A stretch of DNA of 64,000 nucleotides from positions 2,791,670 to 2,855,669 of the forward strand of contig NZ_CP024636.1 in NCBI RefSeq assembly GCF_009728735.1. Direction: 5' to 3'. Position 1 is the first letter of the stretch. The number at the start of each line of letters is the position of its first letter. The stretch is from Pantoea phytobeneficialis (GTDB lineage: Bacteria; Pseudomonadota; Gammaproteobacteria; Enterobacterales; Enterobacteriaceae). Both the position numbers and the translations under genes were made by a program. Below are positions 49,791-59,296 of this stretch, piece after piece. The notes below the pieces were generated by a model. That model made no database searches and was not told the DNA's origin. It worked only from the letters and a program-made list of their open reading frames with translations.

Positions 49791-51152
49791 ATGTTTGATA
49801 ATTTAACCGATCGTTTGTCGCAAACCCTGCGCAATATCAGCGGCCGCGGAAGGCTGACCGAAGACAACATCAAGGACACGCTGCGTGAAGTACGTATGGC
49901 GTTGCTGGAGGCGGATGTCGCGCTGCCGGTAGTCCGTGAATTTATTAACCGCGTTAAAGAGCGCGCGGTCGGCAATGATGTGAACAAAAGCCTGACGCCA
50001 GGTCAGGAATTCATCAAAATTGTTCGCAATGAACTGGTCGAGGCGATGGGTGCAGAAAATAATGCACTCAACCTGGCCGCGCAGCCGCCGGCTGTGGTGC
50101 TGATGGCTGGCCTGCAAGGTGCGGGTAAAACTACCAGTGTCGCCAAGCTGGGTAAATTCCTGCGTGAGAAGCATAAGAAAAAAGTGCTGGTTGTCTCCGC
50201 TGACGTGTATCGACCTGCGGCGATCCGTCAGCTGGAAACATTGGCGCAGCAGGTTGGCGTGGATTTTTGTCCGTCGGACCTGAGCCAGAAGCCTGTTGAT
50301 ATCGTCAACAACGCGTTGAAAGAAGCGCGCCTGCAATTCTACGACGTCCTGTTAGTGGATACCGCCGGTCGTCTGCACGTTGACGAAGCGATGATGGACG
50401 AAATCAAGCAGGTTCATGCCGCGATCAATCCGGTAGAAACCCTGTTTGTTGTGGATGCGATGACCGGCCAGGATGCTGCCAACACCGCGAAAGCGTTCAA
50501 CGAAGCGCTGCCGTTAACCGGTGTGATCCTGACCAAAGTCGATGGTGATGCGCGCGGTGGTGCGGCGCTGTCGATTCGTCACATTACCGGTAAGCCCATC
50601 AAATTCATGGGTGTTGGTGAAAAAACTGAAGCGCTGGAGCCGTTCTATCCGGATCGTATCGCCTCACGTATCCTCGGCATGGGCGATGTGCTGTCGCTGA
50701 TTGAAGATATCGAAAGCAAGGTTGACCGCGATCAGGCTGAGAAGCTGGCGAAGAAACTGAAAACCGGCGATGGCTTTGACCTCAATGACTTCCTTGATCA
50801 GCTGAAGCAGATGCGCAACATGGGCGGCATGACAAGTTTGATGAGCAAGCTGCCGGGCATGGGACAGTTGCCGGATAACGTGAAATCGCAGATGGACGAT
50901 AAGCTGCTGGTGCGTATGGAAGCGATCATCAACTCGATGACGCGCAAAGAGCGCGAGAAGCCGGAAATCATCAAAGGTTCCCGCAAACGCCGTATCGCTC
51001 TGGGTTCAGGCATGCAGGTGCAGGATGTTAACCGACTGCTGAAGCAGTTCGATGATATGCAGCGCATGATGAAGAAAATGAAGAAGGGCGGCATGGCGAA
51101 AATGATGCGCAGTATGAAGGGCATGATGCCGCCAGGATTCCCCGGTCGCTAA
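49791..51152 (+). CDS. ffh: Signal recognition particle protein Ffh
   Basis: SRP54 GTPase that binds 4.5S RNA and signal sequences and delivers ribosomes to FtsY. The 453-residue product has an N domain (about 1-90), G domain (GLQGAGKTTSVAKLGKFL near 107, DTAGRLHVDE, TKVDGDARGGAALS) and a methionine-rich M domain (about 300-435) with the RNA-binding GSGMQVQDVNRLLKQF. It lies upstream of rpsP-rimM-trmD-rplS, as in E. coli. Confidence 0.98.
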   Translation: MFDNLTDRLSQTLRNISGRGRLTEDNIKDTLREVRMALLEADVALPVVREFINRVKERAVGNDVNKSLTPGQEFIKIVRNELVEAMGAENNALNLAAQPPAVVLMAGLQGAGKTTSVAKLGKFLREKHKKKVLVVSADVYRPAAIRQLETLAQQVGVDFCPSDLSQKPVDIVNNALKEARLQFYDVLLVDTAGRLHVDEAMMDEIKQVHAAINPVETLFVVDAMTGQDAANTAKAFNEALPLTGVILTKVDGDARGGAALSIRHITGKPIKFMGVGEKTEALEPFYPDRIASRILGMGDVLSLIEDIESKVDRDQAEKLAKKLKTGDGFDLNDFLDQLKQMRNMGGMTSLMSKLPGMGQLPDNVKSQMDDKLLVRMEAIINSMTRKEREKPEIIKGSRKRRIALGSGMQVQDVNRLLKQFDDMQRMMKKMKKGGMAKMMRSMKGMMPPGFPGR

Positions 51153-51190
51153 GGTGACCGGCTAAATGCCGGAAAAGTGAGATGCTCAGG

Positions 51191-51218
51191 TTGCTTTTTG
51201 CGCCAAAATGAGTAAAAT
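51191..51218 (+). promoter_or_regulatory. Promoter of the rpsP-rimM-trmD-rplS operon
   Basis: TTGCTT (51191-51196), 16-bp spacer, TAAAAT (51213-51218), located just upstream of a leader hairpin. Confidence 0.65.
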
Positions 51219-51240
51219 TTTCGGGCTTTTTATATTGCAC

Positions 51241-51275
51241 CCGGGCCCCGTTCCTCGATGGGGCCCGGTTGTTTT
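51241..51275 (+). terminator. Leader hairpin/attenuator before rpsP
   Basis: Stem CCGGGCCCC / GGGGCCCGG with a 10-nt loop and TTGTTTT. It lies between the promoter and rpsP, so it is either the ffh terminator or an attenuator inside the operon leader. Confidence 0.75.
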
Positions 51276-51294
51276 ATTAACTAATGAGGATGTT

Positions 51295-51543
51295 ATGGTA
51301 ACCATTCGTTTGGCACGTCACGGCGCTAAAAAGCGTCCGTTCTATCAGGTCGTCGTTACTGACAGCCGCAATGCTCGTAACGGTCGCTTCATCGAGCGCG
51401 TAGGTTTCTTCAACCCGATCGCTGCTGGTCAGGCTGAAGGTCTGCGTCTGGATCTGGACCGTATTGAGCACTGGGTTGGCCAGGGCGCAACGCTTTCTGA
51501 TCGCGTTAACGCGCTGATCAAAGAAGCAAAAAAAGCAGCTTAA
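51295..51543 (+). CDS. rpsP: 30S ribosomal protein bS16
   Basis: Small-subunit assembly protein of 82 residues, starting [20 protein letters not shown] and containing [22 protein letters not shown] 51295 follows TGAGGA; the frame is open upstream through the leader hairpin but without homology. First gene of the conserved ribosome-maturation operon. Confidence 0.98.
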   Translation: MVTIRLARHGAKKRPFYQVVVTDSRNARNGRFIERVGFFNPIAAGQAEGLRLDLDRIEHWVGQGATLSDRVNALIKEAKKAA

Positions 51544-51561
51544 TCTGTCACGGTGGTGAGC

Positions 51562-52110
51562 ATGAGCAGAAAACCTGCCGCACAGCCTCCCGCTAACCCG
51601 GTTGTACTGGGGAAGATGGGTGCCGCTTACGGCATTCGGGGCTGGCTCAAAGTGTTTTCTTCCACCGAAGAAGCCGAAAGTATCTTCGACTATCAGCCCT
51701 GGTTTATTCAGCACGCCGGTCAATGGCAGCTGGTCGAACTGGAAGGCTGGAAGCACCACAATCAGGACCTGATCATCAAAGTCAAAGGCGTTGACGATCG
51801 GGATGCCGCGGCTCAATTAACCAATTGCGAAATTACGGTTGATTCCGCGCAGCTGCCACCGCTGGAAGAGGGTGATTACTACTGGAAAGACCTGATGGGT
51901 TGCAAAGTAGTAAACCTCGAAGGCTACGAAATGGGCAAAGTCATTGATTTGATGGAGACCGGCTCGAACGACGTTCTCGTCGTTAAGGCAAACCTGAAAG
52001 ATGCATTCGGTGCACAGGAACGGTTAATACCGTTTCTTGATGAACAGGTTATCAAGAAAGTCGATCTCGCTACTGGCACTATTGAAGTAGATTGGGATCC
52101 TGGTTTTTGA
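51562..52110 (+). CDS. rimM: Ribosome maturation factor RimM
   Basis: Binds uS19 and assists 30S head assembly. The 182-residue product has the RimM N-domain ([20 protein letters not shown]) and a PRC-barrel C-domain ([27 protein letters not shown], ending VDWDPGF). ATG 51562 matches the E. coli start; two in-frame GTG codons lie immediately upstream (51553, 51556). Confidence 0.96.
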   Translation: MSRKPAAQPPANPVVLGKMGAAYGIRGWLKVFSSTEEAESIFDYQPWFIQHAGQWQLVELEGWKHHNQDLIIKVKGVDDRDAAAQLTNCEITVDSAQLPPLEEGDYYWKDLMGCKVVNLEGYEMGKVIDLMETGSNDVLVVKANLKDAFGAQERLIPFLDEQVIKKVDLATGTIEVDWDPGF

Positions 52111-52145
52111 TCTCCGGACAAACCGGTAACGCAACGGCGAACGCG

Positions 52146-52910
52146 ATGTGGATTGGTGTTATTAGCCTGTTTCCAGAGATGTTTCGCGCTATTACCGATT
52201 ACGGGGTAACTGGCCGGGCAGTAAAAAATGGCCTGCTCAACATTGAGAGCTGGAGTCCTCGTGACTTCGCGCACGACCGGCACCGTACCGTAGACGATCG
52301 TCCTTACGGCGGCGGACCGGGGATGTTGATGATGGTGCAACCCTTGCGGGACGCCATCCACGCAGCGAAAGCAGCGGCGGGGGAAGGTGCTAAGGTGATT
52401 TATCTTTCACCTCAGGGACGCAAACTCGACCAACAGGGCGTTTGCGAACTGGCGACACATCAGAAGTTGATTCTGGTCTGTGGTCGCTATGAAGGAATAG
52501 ATGAGCGCGTTATTCAAACCGAAATTGATGAAGAATGGTCAATCGGTGATTACGTACTCAGTGGCGGTGAGCTGCCAGCCATGACGTTAATTGACTCGGT
52601 CGCCCGGTTTATTCCTGGCGTGCTGGGAAAACAGGCGTCAGCCGATGAGGATTCGTTCTCGGATGGTTTGCTGGATTGCCCGCACTATACCCGACCTGAA
52701 GTGTTAGAAGGAATGGATGTACCGGCAGTTTTACTGTCGGGGAACCATGCCGATATTCGCCGTTGGCGCCTGAAACAGTCGCTAGGCCGTACCTGGCTGA
52801 GAAGACCTGAACTTCTGGAAAACCTGGCTCTGACTGAAGAGCAAGCAAGGTTGCTTACTGAGTTCAAGCGTGAACATCAGCAGCAACAAAACGATGAGGC
52901 GGAAGAGTAA
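52146..52910 (+). CDS. trmD: tRNA (guanine37-N1)-methyltransferase TrmD
   Basis: Essential SPOUT enzyme that makes m1G37 and prevents +1 frameshifting. The 254-residue product begins [13 protein letters not shown], with [12 protein letters not shown], the SAM-binding trefoil knot [11 protein letters not shown] and [15 protein letters not shown], and [10 protein letters not shown] chose ATG 52146 rather than the in-frame 52092, which lies in rimM. Confidence 0.97.
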   Translation: MWIGVISLFPEMFRAITDYGVTGRAVKNGLLNIESWSPRDFAHDRHRTVDDRPYGGGPGMLMMVQPLRDAIHAAKAAAGEGAKVIYLSPQGRKLDQQGVCELATHQKLILVCGRYEGIDERVIQTEIDEEWSIGDYVLSGGELPAMTLIDSVARFIPGVLGKQASADEDSFSDGLLDCPHYTRPEVLEGMDVPAVLLSGNHADIRRWRLKQSLGRTWLRRPELLENLALTEEQARLLTEFKREHQQQQNDEAEE

Positions 52911-53300
<390 letters not shown>

Positions 53301-53338
53301 GAGCTCGCGTAAGCGACATCTCAAAGTTAATAGCAAAC

Positions 53339-53369
53339 AAGGGGTTGGCATCTGCCAGCCCCTTTTTTT
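53339..53369. terminator. Terminator after rplS
   Basis: Stem AAGGGGTTGGCA / TGCCAGCCCCTT with one G-U pair and a T7 tail. The 3' end reaches the stop of the convergent acetyltransferase gene. Confidence 0.9.
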
Positions 53370-53889
53370 ATCCGCGTTTTAAATGATAAATGGCGGTATT
53401 CACCGGGCCACTTTCCAGCACGATTAAACCGTAGCGGTAATCGACAAAGCTGAAGCCACTGCGCTCAGCCACTGCGCGGCTGGCGCGGTTATCGGCAGCC
53501 GCCAGAATCTCCAGCAACTTCACCTCGGGTGACTGGAAGCCTAACGCAATCAGTTGGGCGACTGCGCGTGTTGCTACTCCCTGACGCTGAGCTGTCGATC
53601 GGACCCAATAACCTAATGCGCAAAATTCTCCAGGCTGTTGAGCAAAACGAATACCGGCACCGCCCAGCAACTGATCGTTTTCATCGACAATCGCGAACTC
53701 TTCGGCTTCTCCTTTGACGCGCTGGATATGAGTAAAGTTGATCCAACTGCTAGCCTCATCGCTGCAATAATTATCGTGTGCCCACGCCATCCAGGGCGTC
53801 AGACTGGTGAGGGATTCATTCACTGCCTGGGCAAAAGAGGCGGCGTCCTGCAAATGAAAAGGTCGAAGACCAACATGGCGAATACTCAT
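53368..53889 (-). CDS. GNAT-family N-acetyltransferase (RimJ/RimL-like)
   Basis: A 173-residue acetyltransferase of the type that modifies ribosomal protein N-termini or small amines. It shows LRPFHLQDAASFAQAV at the N-terminus, the acetyl-CoA loop RQGVATRAV near 108 (Q/R-x-x-G-x-A), and AADNRASRAVAERSGF, the standard GNAT motif B. The substrate cannot be told from sequence. In E. coli the same interval between rplS and aroF holds the yfiRNB cyclic-di-GMP genes, which are missing here. Confidence 0.85.
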   Translation of the reverse strand: MSIRHVGLRPFHLQDAASFAQAVNESLTSLTPWMAWAHDNYCSDEASSWINFTHIQRVKGEAEEFAIVDENDQLLGGAGIRFAQQPGEFCALGYWVRSTAQRQGVATRAVAQLIALGFQSPEVKLLEILAAADNRASRAVAERSGFSFVDYRYGLIVLESGPVNTAIYHLKRG

Positions 53890-53969
53890 AAAACTGATCC
53901 TGAAAAGCTACGTATAACAAAATGTTAGCGCAGGTCTGCGCAATAATCTTATGTTGTTTTGAATGTTGG

Positions 53970-53987
53970 TGTAATCAATTATTTACA
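53970..53987 (+). promoter_or_regulatory. Strong TyrR box upstream of aroF
   Basis: TGTAAT-N6-TTTACA, 11 of 12 matches to TGTAAA-N6-TTTACA, with the essential G-N14-C spacing. It lies about 130 bp before the likely aroF promoter in an AT-rich tract (53925-54110). Confidence 0.8.
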
Positions 53988-54077
53988 CTTATCTATTTGG
54001 CTTGTGGAGTGGTTTTTTAATTTAACATCATGTTTTTAAAATAATAAATTTATATTTATCATGGTGATGAAATGATG

Positions 54078-54126
54078 TGGTAATAAAAGTGTACATCTGT
54101 GGATTGCATCATTTACGGCTTATGGT
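54078..54126 (+). promoter_or_regulatory. aroF promoter with a weak TyrR box
   Basis: A weak box TGGTAA-N6-TGTACA (54078-54095) keeps G-N14-C and abuts a candidate promoter TGTGGA (54098-54103), 17-bp spacer, TATGGT (54121-54126). A strong upstream box with a weak one at the promoter is the arrangement used for tyrosine repression of aroF in E. coli. Confidence 0.6.
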
Positions 54127-54189
54127 AAAGTGAGCGCCATCCTCAGTGAGGATCCCAACACGCATAAACGAGTAAAAAGGATCGCTATC

Positions 54190-55269
54190 ATGCAAAAAGA
54201 CGCGCTGAACAATGTGCATATCGCCGATGAACAAATTTTAATTACCCCCGGAGAACTGAAGGCGAAATTCCCGCTGAGTGCTGCTCAGGAAGCGCAAATT
54301 GCCGCTTCACGTCAGACTATCTCCGATATCATCGCTGGCCGCGATCCGCGCCTGCTGGTGGTATGTGGTCCTTGTTCAATCCACGATACCGAAGCTGCAC
54401 TTGAATACGCGGGTCTGTTGAAAAACCTTTCTGAACAGTTGAAGGATCAGCTGTACATCGTTATGCGTGTCTATTTTGAGAAACCCCGTACTACCGTCGG
54501 CTGGAAAGGGTTGATCAACGATCCCTATATGAACAACTCGTTTGATATGGAAGCCGGGCTGCACATTGCGCGTCAGCTGCTGGTGAACCTCGTGGAGATG
54601 GGACTGCCGCTGGCGACGGAAGCGCTCGATCCGAATAGCCCACAATACCTTGGTGATCTGTTCAGCTGGTCAGCGATTGGTGCGCGTACCACCGAATCTC
54701 AGACCCATCGCGAGATGGCTTCAGGTCTTTCCATGCCGGTTGGCTTTAAAAACGGTACTGATGGTAGCCTGGGCACTGCAATTAACGCCATGCGCGCTGC
54801 TGCGATGCCGCACCGTTTTGTCGGTATCAACCAGGCCGGTCAGGTTTGCCTGTTGCAGACCCAGGGCAATCCGGATGGTCATGTGATCCTGCGTGGTGGT
54901 AAAGCACCCAATTACGGCCCGGAAGATGTTGCGCAGTGTGAAAAAGAGATGCTCAAAGCGGGACTGCGTCCGGCCTTAATGATAGATTGCAGCCATGGCA
55001 ATTCTAACAAAGACTATCGCCGTCAGCCCGGAGTAGCCGAATCGGCTATTGCCCAGATTAAAGATGGAAACCGCTCCATTATTGGCCTGATGCTGGAAAG
55101 CCATATTCATGAAGGCAACCAGTCATCTGAGCAGCCGCGTAGTGAGATGAAATACGGTGTGTCCGTCACCGATGCCTGCATCAACTGGGATACTACCGAA
55201 ACCTTACTGCGCGAAATCCATCAGGATCTGCAGGGAGTGCTGTCGGCGCGTCTGTCACACGAGGTGTAA
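54190..55269 (+). CDS. aroF: 3-deoxy-7-phosphoheptulonate synthase, Tyr-sensitive type
   Basis: First shikimate-pathway step: phosphoenolpyruvate plus erythrose 4-phosphate to DAHP. The 359-residue product starts MQKDALNNVHI like E. coli AroF, including Asn8 of the tyrosine-feedback region. It has CGPCSIHD metal-ligand cysteine, YFEKPRTTVGWKGLINDP and IDCSHGNSNKD. The N-terminus and pairing with tyrA distinguish it from AroG and AroH. ATG 54190 is chosen; an ATG-less extension to 54130 crosses the leader. TyrR boxes lie upstream and tyrA starts 6 nt downstream. Confidence 0.96.
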   Translation: MQKDALNNVHIADEQILITPGELKAKFPLSAAQEAQIAASRQTISDIIAGRDPRLLVVCGPCSIHDTEAALEYAGLLKNLSEQLKDQLYIVMRVYFEKPRTTVGWKGLINDPYMNNSFDMEAGLHIARQLLVNLVEMGLPLATEALDPNSPQYLGDLFSWSAIGARTTESQTHREMASGLSMPVGFKNGTDGSLGTAINAMRAAAMPHRFVGINQAGQVCLLQTQGNPDGHVILRGGKAPNYGPEDVAQCEKEMLKAGLRPALMIDCSHGNSNKDYRRQPGVAESAIAQIKDGNRSIIGLMLESHIHEGNQSSEQPRSEMKYGVSVTDACINWDTTETLLREIHQDLQGVLSARLSHEV

Positions 55270-55275
55270 TGAGTC

Positions 55276-56397
55276 ATGGTGGCTGAACTGACCGCGCTAC
55301 GCGATCAAATCGATGAAGTAGATAAAGCCCTGCTTGGGTTGCTGGCGAAGCGACTCGAGCTGGTTGCTGAAGTAGGTGAAGTAAAAAGCCGTTATGGCTT
55401 ACCGATTTATGTGCCAGAACGCGAAGCCAGTATGCTGGCTTCACGTCGTCAGGAAGCCGAGGCGCTCGGTGTACCACCGGATCTGATTGAGGATGTGCTG
55501 CGCCGTCTGATGCGGGAATCCTACACCAGTGAAAACGACAAAGGCTTTAAAACTCTGTGTCCGACGCTGCGTCCGGTGGTGATTGTCGGTGGCCGTGGTC
55601 AGATGGGGCGTCTGTTTGAGAAGATGCTGACCTTGTCTGGTTATCAGGTTCGCTTGCTCGATAAAGAGGATTGGGACCAGGCTGACGCGTTATTGAAAGA
55701 TGCCGGTATGGTGATTATCAGTGTACCGATCCATCTGACAGAACAGATTATCGCGCAACTGCCAACGTTGCCGGAAGACTGCATTCTGGTCGATCTGGCA
55801 TCGGTGAAGAATCGACCATTGCAAGCGATGCTGGCGGCTCATAATGGCCCGGTGTTGGGGCTGCATCCGATGTTTGGTCCGGACAGTGGTAGCCTGGCAA
55901 AACAGGTTGTGGTGTGGTGCGACGGGCGTCAGCCAGAGGCGTATCAGTGGTTCCTTGAACAGATTCAGGTGTGGGGTGCACGGCTCCACCGCATCAGTGC
56001 TGTTGAACATGACCAAAACATGGCCTTTATCCAGGCGCTGCGTCACTTCGCGACCTTTGCGTATGGTCTGCATCTGGCGGAAGAGAACGTCAATCTGGAT
56101 CAGCTGCTGGCATTGTCCTCACCGATTTATCGGTTGGAGTTGGCGATGGTTGGGCGGTTGTTTGCTCAGGATCCACAGCTTTACGCAGATATCATTATGT
56201 CTTCAGAAAGCAATATCGCGCTGATTAAGCGTTACTATCAGCGCTTTGGTGAGGCGATTACCTTACTGGAGCATGGTGATAAACAAGCGTTTATTGAGAG
56301 CTTCCAGCGTGTGGAACACTGGTTTGGTGACTACGCGAAACGCTTCCTGGTTGAGAGCCGCAGCATGTTGCGTTCAGCCAACGACAGCCGACAATAA
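55276..56397 (+). CDS. tyrA: T-protein: chorismate mutase / prephenate dehydrogenase
   Basis: Bifunctional enzyme that makes 4-hydroxyphenylpyruvate from chorismate for tyrosine. The 373-residue product has an AroQ chorismate mutase domain (about 1-90, [19 protein letters not shown]), then a Rossmann NAD domain ([18 protein letters not shown] near 101) and a helical dehydrogenase domain with HPMFGPD near 197. Operon with aroF, 6 nt apart. Confidence 0.97.
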   Translation: MVAELTALRDQIDEVDKALLGLLAKRLELVAEVGEVKSRYGLPIYVPEREASMLASRRQEAEALGVPPDLIEDVLRRLMRESYTSENDKGFKTLCPTLRPVVIVGGRGQMGRLFEKMLTLSGYQVRLLDKEDWDQADALLKDAGMVIISVPIHLTEQIIAQLPTLPEDCILVDLASVKNRPLQAMLAAHNGPVLGLHPMFGPDSGSLAKQVVVWCDGRQPEAYQWFLEQIQVWGARLHRISAVEHDQNMAFIQALRHFATFAYGLHLAEENVNLDQLLALSSPIYRLELAMVGRLFAQDPQLYADIIMSSESNIALIKRYYQRFGEAITLLEHGDKQAFIESFQRVEHWFGDYAKRFLVESRSMLRSANDSRQ

Positions 56398-56400
56398 AAG

Positions 56401-56428
56401 AAAAGGGCATCCGCAAGGATGCCCTTTT
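56401..56428. terminator. Bidirectional terminator between tyrA and pheA
   Basis: Stem AAAAGGGCATCC / GGATGCCCTTTT with a GCAA tetraloop, serving both convergent genes. Confidence 0.93.
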
Positions 56429-56430
56429 GC

Positions 56431-57594
56431 TTAGATGCGCGGCTCTACCGGCACCACATTCTCACCCGGGTAACAGCCGAGCACTTTCAACGAACGCGTC
56501 AGACCGCGTAACTCTTCCAGCGCGCGCTGCATGCTGTCAGATTGCAGATTGCCTTGCACATCAATGTAAAACATCTCTTCCCACGGGTTGCCGTTAATCG
56601 GGCGCGATTCCAGCTTGCTCATGATCAGGTTGTGCTGACGCAGAACCAGCAGCGCTTCAACCAGCGCGCCCGCCTGTTGGCCCGTCGCCATAATCAACGT
56701 TGTCTTTGCCGGAACCTGGTCGGAGACATCAATCGGCTTACGTGCCAGCACAATAAAACGTGTATGGTTCTGCTGCTGATTAGCCAGATCACGTTCCAGC
56801 ACCTGTAATTGATACAACTCGCCACCGGCTTCGCTGCCGAGTGCGGCGACTTTTGGTGAATTCATCGCAGCCACTTTTTCCATCGCGGCGGCAGTGCTTT
56901 CGGTGTACTCAATTTTCCATTGCGGGAAACGGTTGATGAATTGGCTACACTGTTGGAACGGTTGGGGATGGCTGTAGACGGTTTCAATCTGCTGTAAATC
57001 GGTGTTGCCACTGACTAACACGCAATGTTCGATAGGAATGGTCAGCTCACCCACAATCGACAGCGAGGTTTGTTGCAGCAGGTCATAAACGTCATTGATG
57101 GAACCAGAAGAGGTGTTCTCAATCGGCATCACCGCATAGTCAGCCTGGCCGCTTTCCACTTGCTGAATGATATCCTGAAACTTAAGACAACCACTTTCCA
57201 CCATCGAATCGAAGTGACGGGCGGCGTATTTGCGTGCCGCAAGGTGTGAATAGGAGCCTTTCGGACCGAGAAACGCAATACGCGGGGCATGAGCATGCGG
57301 ATGGTTGAGATTCTTTTGCAGCAACGCCTGCTGGGTCAGCACAGAATCCTCAATCACCAGTTGGAAAAGACGTGTGATGTAGTGTGCATCAAGCTGGTGT
57401 TTCTTCCCAAGAGTAATCAGGTTTTCCAGCAGGGCACGTTCACGTTCGACATCGCGGATCGGGCGATGGGTTGCCAGTTTGGCTTGCGCCACTTCAACTG
57501 CCAGGCTGCGGCGCTCAGCCAGTAACGTCAGTAGCTTCTCATCAACAGCGCTGATTTTGTCGCGTAATGCCAGCAGTGGATTATCGGGGTTCAT
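56431..57594 (-). CDS. pheA: P-protein: chorismate mutase / prephenate dehydratase
   Basis: Bifunctional enzyme that makes phenylpyruvate for phenylalanine. The 387-residue product has an AroQ mutase domain (about 1-95), the dehydratase domain ([17 protein letters not shown] near 108, [17 protein letters not shown], and the catalytic TRF in [11 protein letters not shown]) and a C-terminal ACT domain with the feedback motifs [10 protein letters not shown] and [16 protein letters not shown] 57594 aligns with the E. coli start; a longer frame to 57663 overlaps the attenuator. Expression is controlled by the pheL leader. Confidence 0.97.
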   Translation of the reverse strand: MNPDNPLLALRDKISAVDEKLLTLLAERRSLAVEVAQAKLATHRPIRDVERERALLENLITLGKKHQLDAHYITRLFQLVIEDSVLTQQALLQKNLNHPHAHAPRIAFLGPKGSYSHLAARKYAARHFDSMVESGCLKFQDIIQQVESGQADYAVMPIENTSSGSINDVYDLLQQTSLSIVGELTIPIEHCVLVSGNTDLQQIETVYSHPQPFQQCSQFINRFPQWKIEYTESTAAAMEKVAAMNSPKVAALGSEAGGELYQLQVLERDLANQQQNHTRFIVLARKPIDVSDQVPAKTTLIMATGQQAGALVEALLVLRQHNLIMSKLESRPINGNPWEEMFYIDVQGNLQSDSMQRALEELRGLTRSLKVLGCYPGENVVPVEPRI

Positions 57595-57619
57595 AAGGCT
57601 CACCTGTAAGCTGTCCAAT

Positions 57620-57646
57620 AAAAAAGCCTCCCGGTTGGGAGGCTTT
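57620..57646 (-). terminator. pheA attenuator (rho-independent terminator)
   Basis: On the minus strand, stem AAAGCCTCCC / GGGAGGCTTT with a 4-nt loop followed by a T-run, 26 nt before the pheA start. A second GGGAG-containing segment upstream (around 57684-57690) can pair with the terminator's 5' arm, giving the alternative antiterminator. Confidence 0.93.
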
Positions 57647-57692
57647 GTTGTTCGTCTTCGCATTCATTTTCACATGACGAATCGCCTCCCAA

Positions 57693-57740
57693 TCAGGGGA
57701 AGGTAAAAAAGAATGCGAAGAAGAACGGCAGATGTTTCAT
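57693..57740 (-). CDS. pheL: pheA operon leader peptide PheL
   Basis: A 15-residue peptide, MKHLPFFFAFFFTFP, with seven phenylalanines in two runs of three plus one. It differs from E. coli PheL only at residue 4 (Leu for Ile). Ribosome stalling at the Phe codons when charged tRNA-Phe is scarce would disrupt the terminator at 57620-57646 and allow pheA transcription. The start codon is ATG 57740. Confidence 0.97.
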   Translation of the reverse strand: MKHLPFFFAFFFTFP

Positions 57741-57769
57741 GGTAGTTTCCATAAATAAAGTGACCCGAG

Positions 57770-57797
57770 ATTAACCGCACTGATTTAAGGCTGTCAA
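57770..57797 (-). promoter_or_regulatory. Promoter of pheLA
   Basis: On the minus strand, a perfect -35 TTGACA (57792-57797), 16-bp spacer and GTTAAT (57770-57775). The -35 directly abuts the raiA terminator. Confidence 0.65.
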
Positions 57798-57822
57798 TAA
57801 AAAACGCGCCCGTAGGCGCGTT
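57798..57822 (-). terminator. Terminator of raiA
   Basis: On the minus strand, stem AACGCGCC / GGCGCGTT with a 4-nt loop and a T-run. Confidence 0.88.
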
Positions 57823-57839
57823 GCTGAGAGAATCGGGGT

Positions 57840-58169
57840 TTATCCCGCCGGAGTAAAATCTTTAACACTCGTGGTGGCGCGACGCGCTTCAGGTTTGTGT
57901 TGCGCTTTATTGAGCTGTCGCTCCAGCTTGGCAATCAGGTCGTTGATTGCGGTGTACATATCATCATGTTTCGCGCTGGCGACCAGCGTGCCGTTTGGTG
58001 TGTTAATCGTGGCGTCGGCCACAAATTCTTTCGGCTCTTTCGATAACACAATGTGCGGATTTATCAGGTGAGTTTGCCATTTTTCCAGCTTGGCGAGACG
58101 GTCTTCGACATGGTTGCGGATAGCCGCAGTGATTTCCATTTGTTTACTGGTAATGTTCAGAATCATCAT
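57840..58169 (-). CDS. raiA: Ribosome-associated inhibitor A (hibernation factor)
   Basis: Binds the 30S A and P sites in stationary phase or cold and blocks translation. The 109-residue product has the HPF/RaiA fold: [40 protein letters not shown] (interrupted here for length) and [20 protein letters not shown]. It ends KDFTPAG, lacking the acidic C-terminal tail (VEEVEEE) of E. coli RaiA. Two adjacent ATG codons exist; the first (58169) has AGAGG 5 nt upstream. A CRP site precedes it. Confidence 0.95.
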   Translation of the reverse strand: MMILNITSKQMEITAAIRNHVEDRLAKLEKWQTHLINPHIVLSKEPKEFVADATINTPNGTLVASAKHDDMYTAINDLIAKLERQLNKAQHKPEARRATTSVKDFTPAG

Positions 58170-58204
58170 TCAAACCTCTCTGTCATTTCCGTCTGGGTAG
58201 GTCC

Positions 58205-58246
58205 AGCATACCGCGGAAACACGGAAAATGTGTGATCAAGATCACG
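58205..58246 (-). promoter_or_regulatory. CRP-dependent raiA promoter
   Basis: TGTGATCAAGATCACG (58231-58246) matches the CRP consensus TGTGA-N6-TCACA in 9 of 10 positions. A -10 TATGCT (58205-58210 on the minus strand) without a -35 puts the CRP centre about 40 bp before the start, the class II activator position. E. coli raiA is also CRP-activated. Confidence 0.75.
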
Positions 58247-58390
58247 TAAAAATGTCACTTTTTGTCAATGCCAACAAATTGTGAGAAAGGCCGGGAAAGT
58301 GGCGGAAAAAGCTTGAAGCGCGGGGATGAACGGGGCAAGATTGACGAGTTAACCGGGGCGATAAATCCGATTTTTGTCTGATTTTTCACC

Positions 58391-58422
58391 AAAAAAAAGC
58401 AGCCAATGAAGGCTGCTTTTTT
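58391..58422. terminator. Terminator of bamD
   Basis: Stem AAGCAGCC / GGCTGCTT with a 6-nt loop, flanked by A8 and T6, so active for the minus strand. Confidence 0.92.
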
Positions 58423-58434
58423 GTTGGCTGCGAA

Positions 58435-59166
58435 TCAGGCGTTATTGGCGGCGATAATTTTCGCCACTTTATCGGCCTCAGCAGTCAGTTGGAGCTGGCG
58501 ATAGGCATTTTCCATCAGCGGCAGCGCCTCATGAGTGGCTTGCGCGTCCGGATAATCTCTCATCATCCCTTCTACACGGTTAACAACAGCGACATAAGCA
58601 CCGCGCTTGGTATAGAATTGCGCCACTGAAAGTTCATACTTCGCCAGGCGCTCTTTCAGGAACACCAGGCGTTTCTGTGCATCTGCGGCATATTGGCTGT
58701 TCGGGTAACCGCGCAGCAGCTGGGAGAAGTCGCGGAATGCATCACGGGCATGGGTCGGATCGCGATCGGAACGATCAATACCGAAGAAGCCCTGTAGTGC
58801 GGAATCATCCAGCGCCATATCCGTCAGACCTTTCATGTAAATGACGTAGTCGATGTTCGGATGAGTCGGGTTGAGACGCATAAAGCGTGCGATAGCGGCT
58901 TGCGCCAGCGGCAGATCGGCATTTTTATAATACGCGTAGATCAAATCCAGCTGTACCTGCTGAGAATACGGGCCAAACGGATAGCGGTTATCCAACGCTT
59001 CCAGTTGCTTAATCGCCGCTTTAAAGTTACCGTCCTGCAGTTTTTGCTGAGCTGTGGCGTAAATCTCAGACGGCGGGCTGTCCGGTACTGTGTCCTTAGA
59101 ACCGGAGCAACCCACCAGTGCCAGGCTCAGTGTGGCAGCAGCCACCAGATGTTTCATACGCGTCAT
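58435..59166 (-). CDS. bamD: Outer membrane assembly lipoprotein BamD
   Basis: Essential periplasm-facing lipoprotein of the BAM complex that inserts beta-barrel proteins. The 243-residue product has a lipobox LVGC with Cys20 and five TPR repeats, starting [20 protein letters not shown] and including [20 protein letters not shown] and [13 protein letters not shown]. It is divergent from rluD, the E. coli order. Confidence 0.97.
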   Translation of the reverse strand: MTRMKHLVAAATLSLALVGCSGSKDTVPDSPPSEIYATAQQKLQDGNFKAAIKQLEALDNRYPFGPYSQQVQLDLIYAYYKNADLPLAQAAIARFMRLNPTHPNIDYVIYMKGLTDMALDDSALQGFFGIDRSDRDPTHARDAFRDFSQLLRGYPNSQYAADAQKRLVFLKERLAKYELSVAQFYTKRGAYVAVVNRVEGMMRDYPDAQATHEALPLMENAYRQLQLTAEADKVAKIIAANNA

Positions 59167-59296
59167 GACGAAATGATTATCCTCAAAGTGTTATGGCGGA
59201 AGCTGTCCGTGTAGCTCCCGGTAATGACCAGGTACGATAGCACATTATATTAAACGGCATCGCCGTGAAAACCCAACGTTAACGAAGAAGCTGTAT

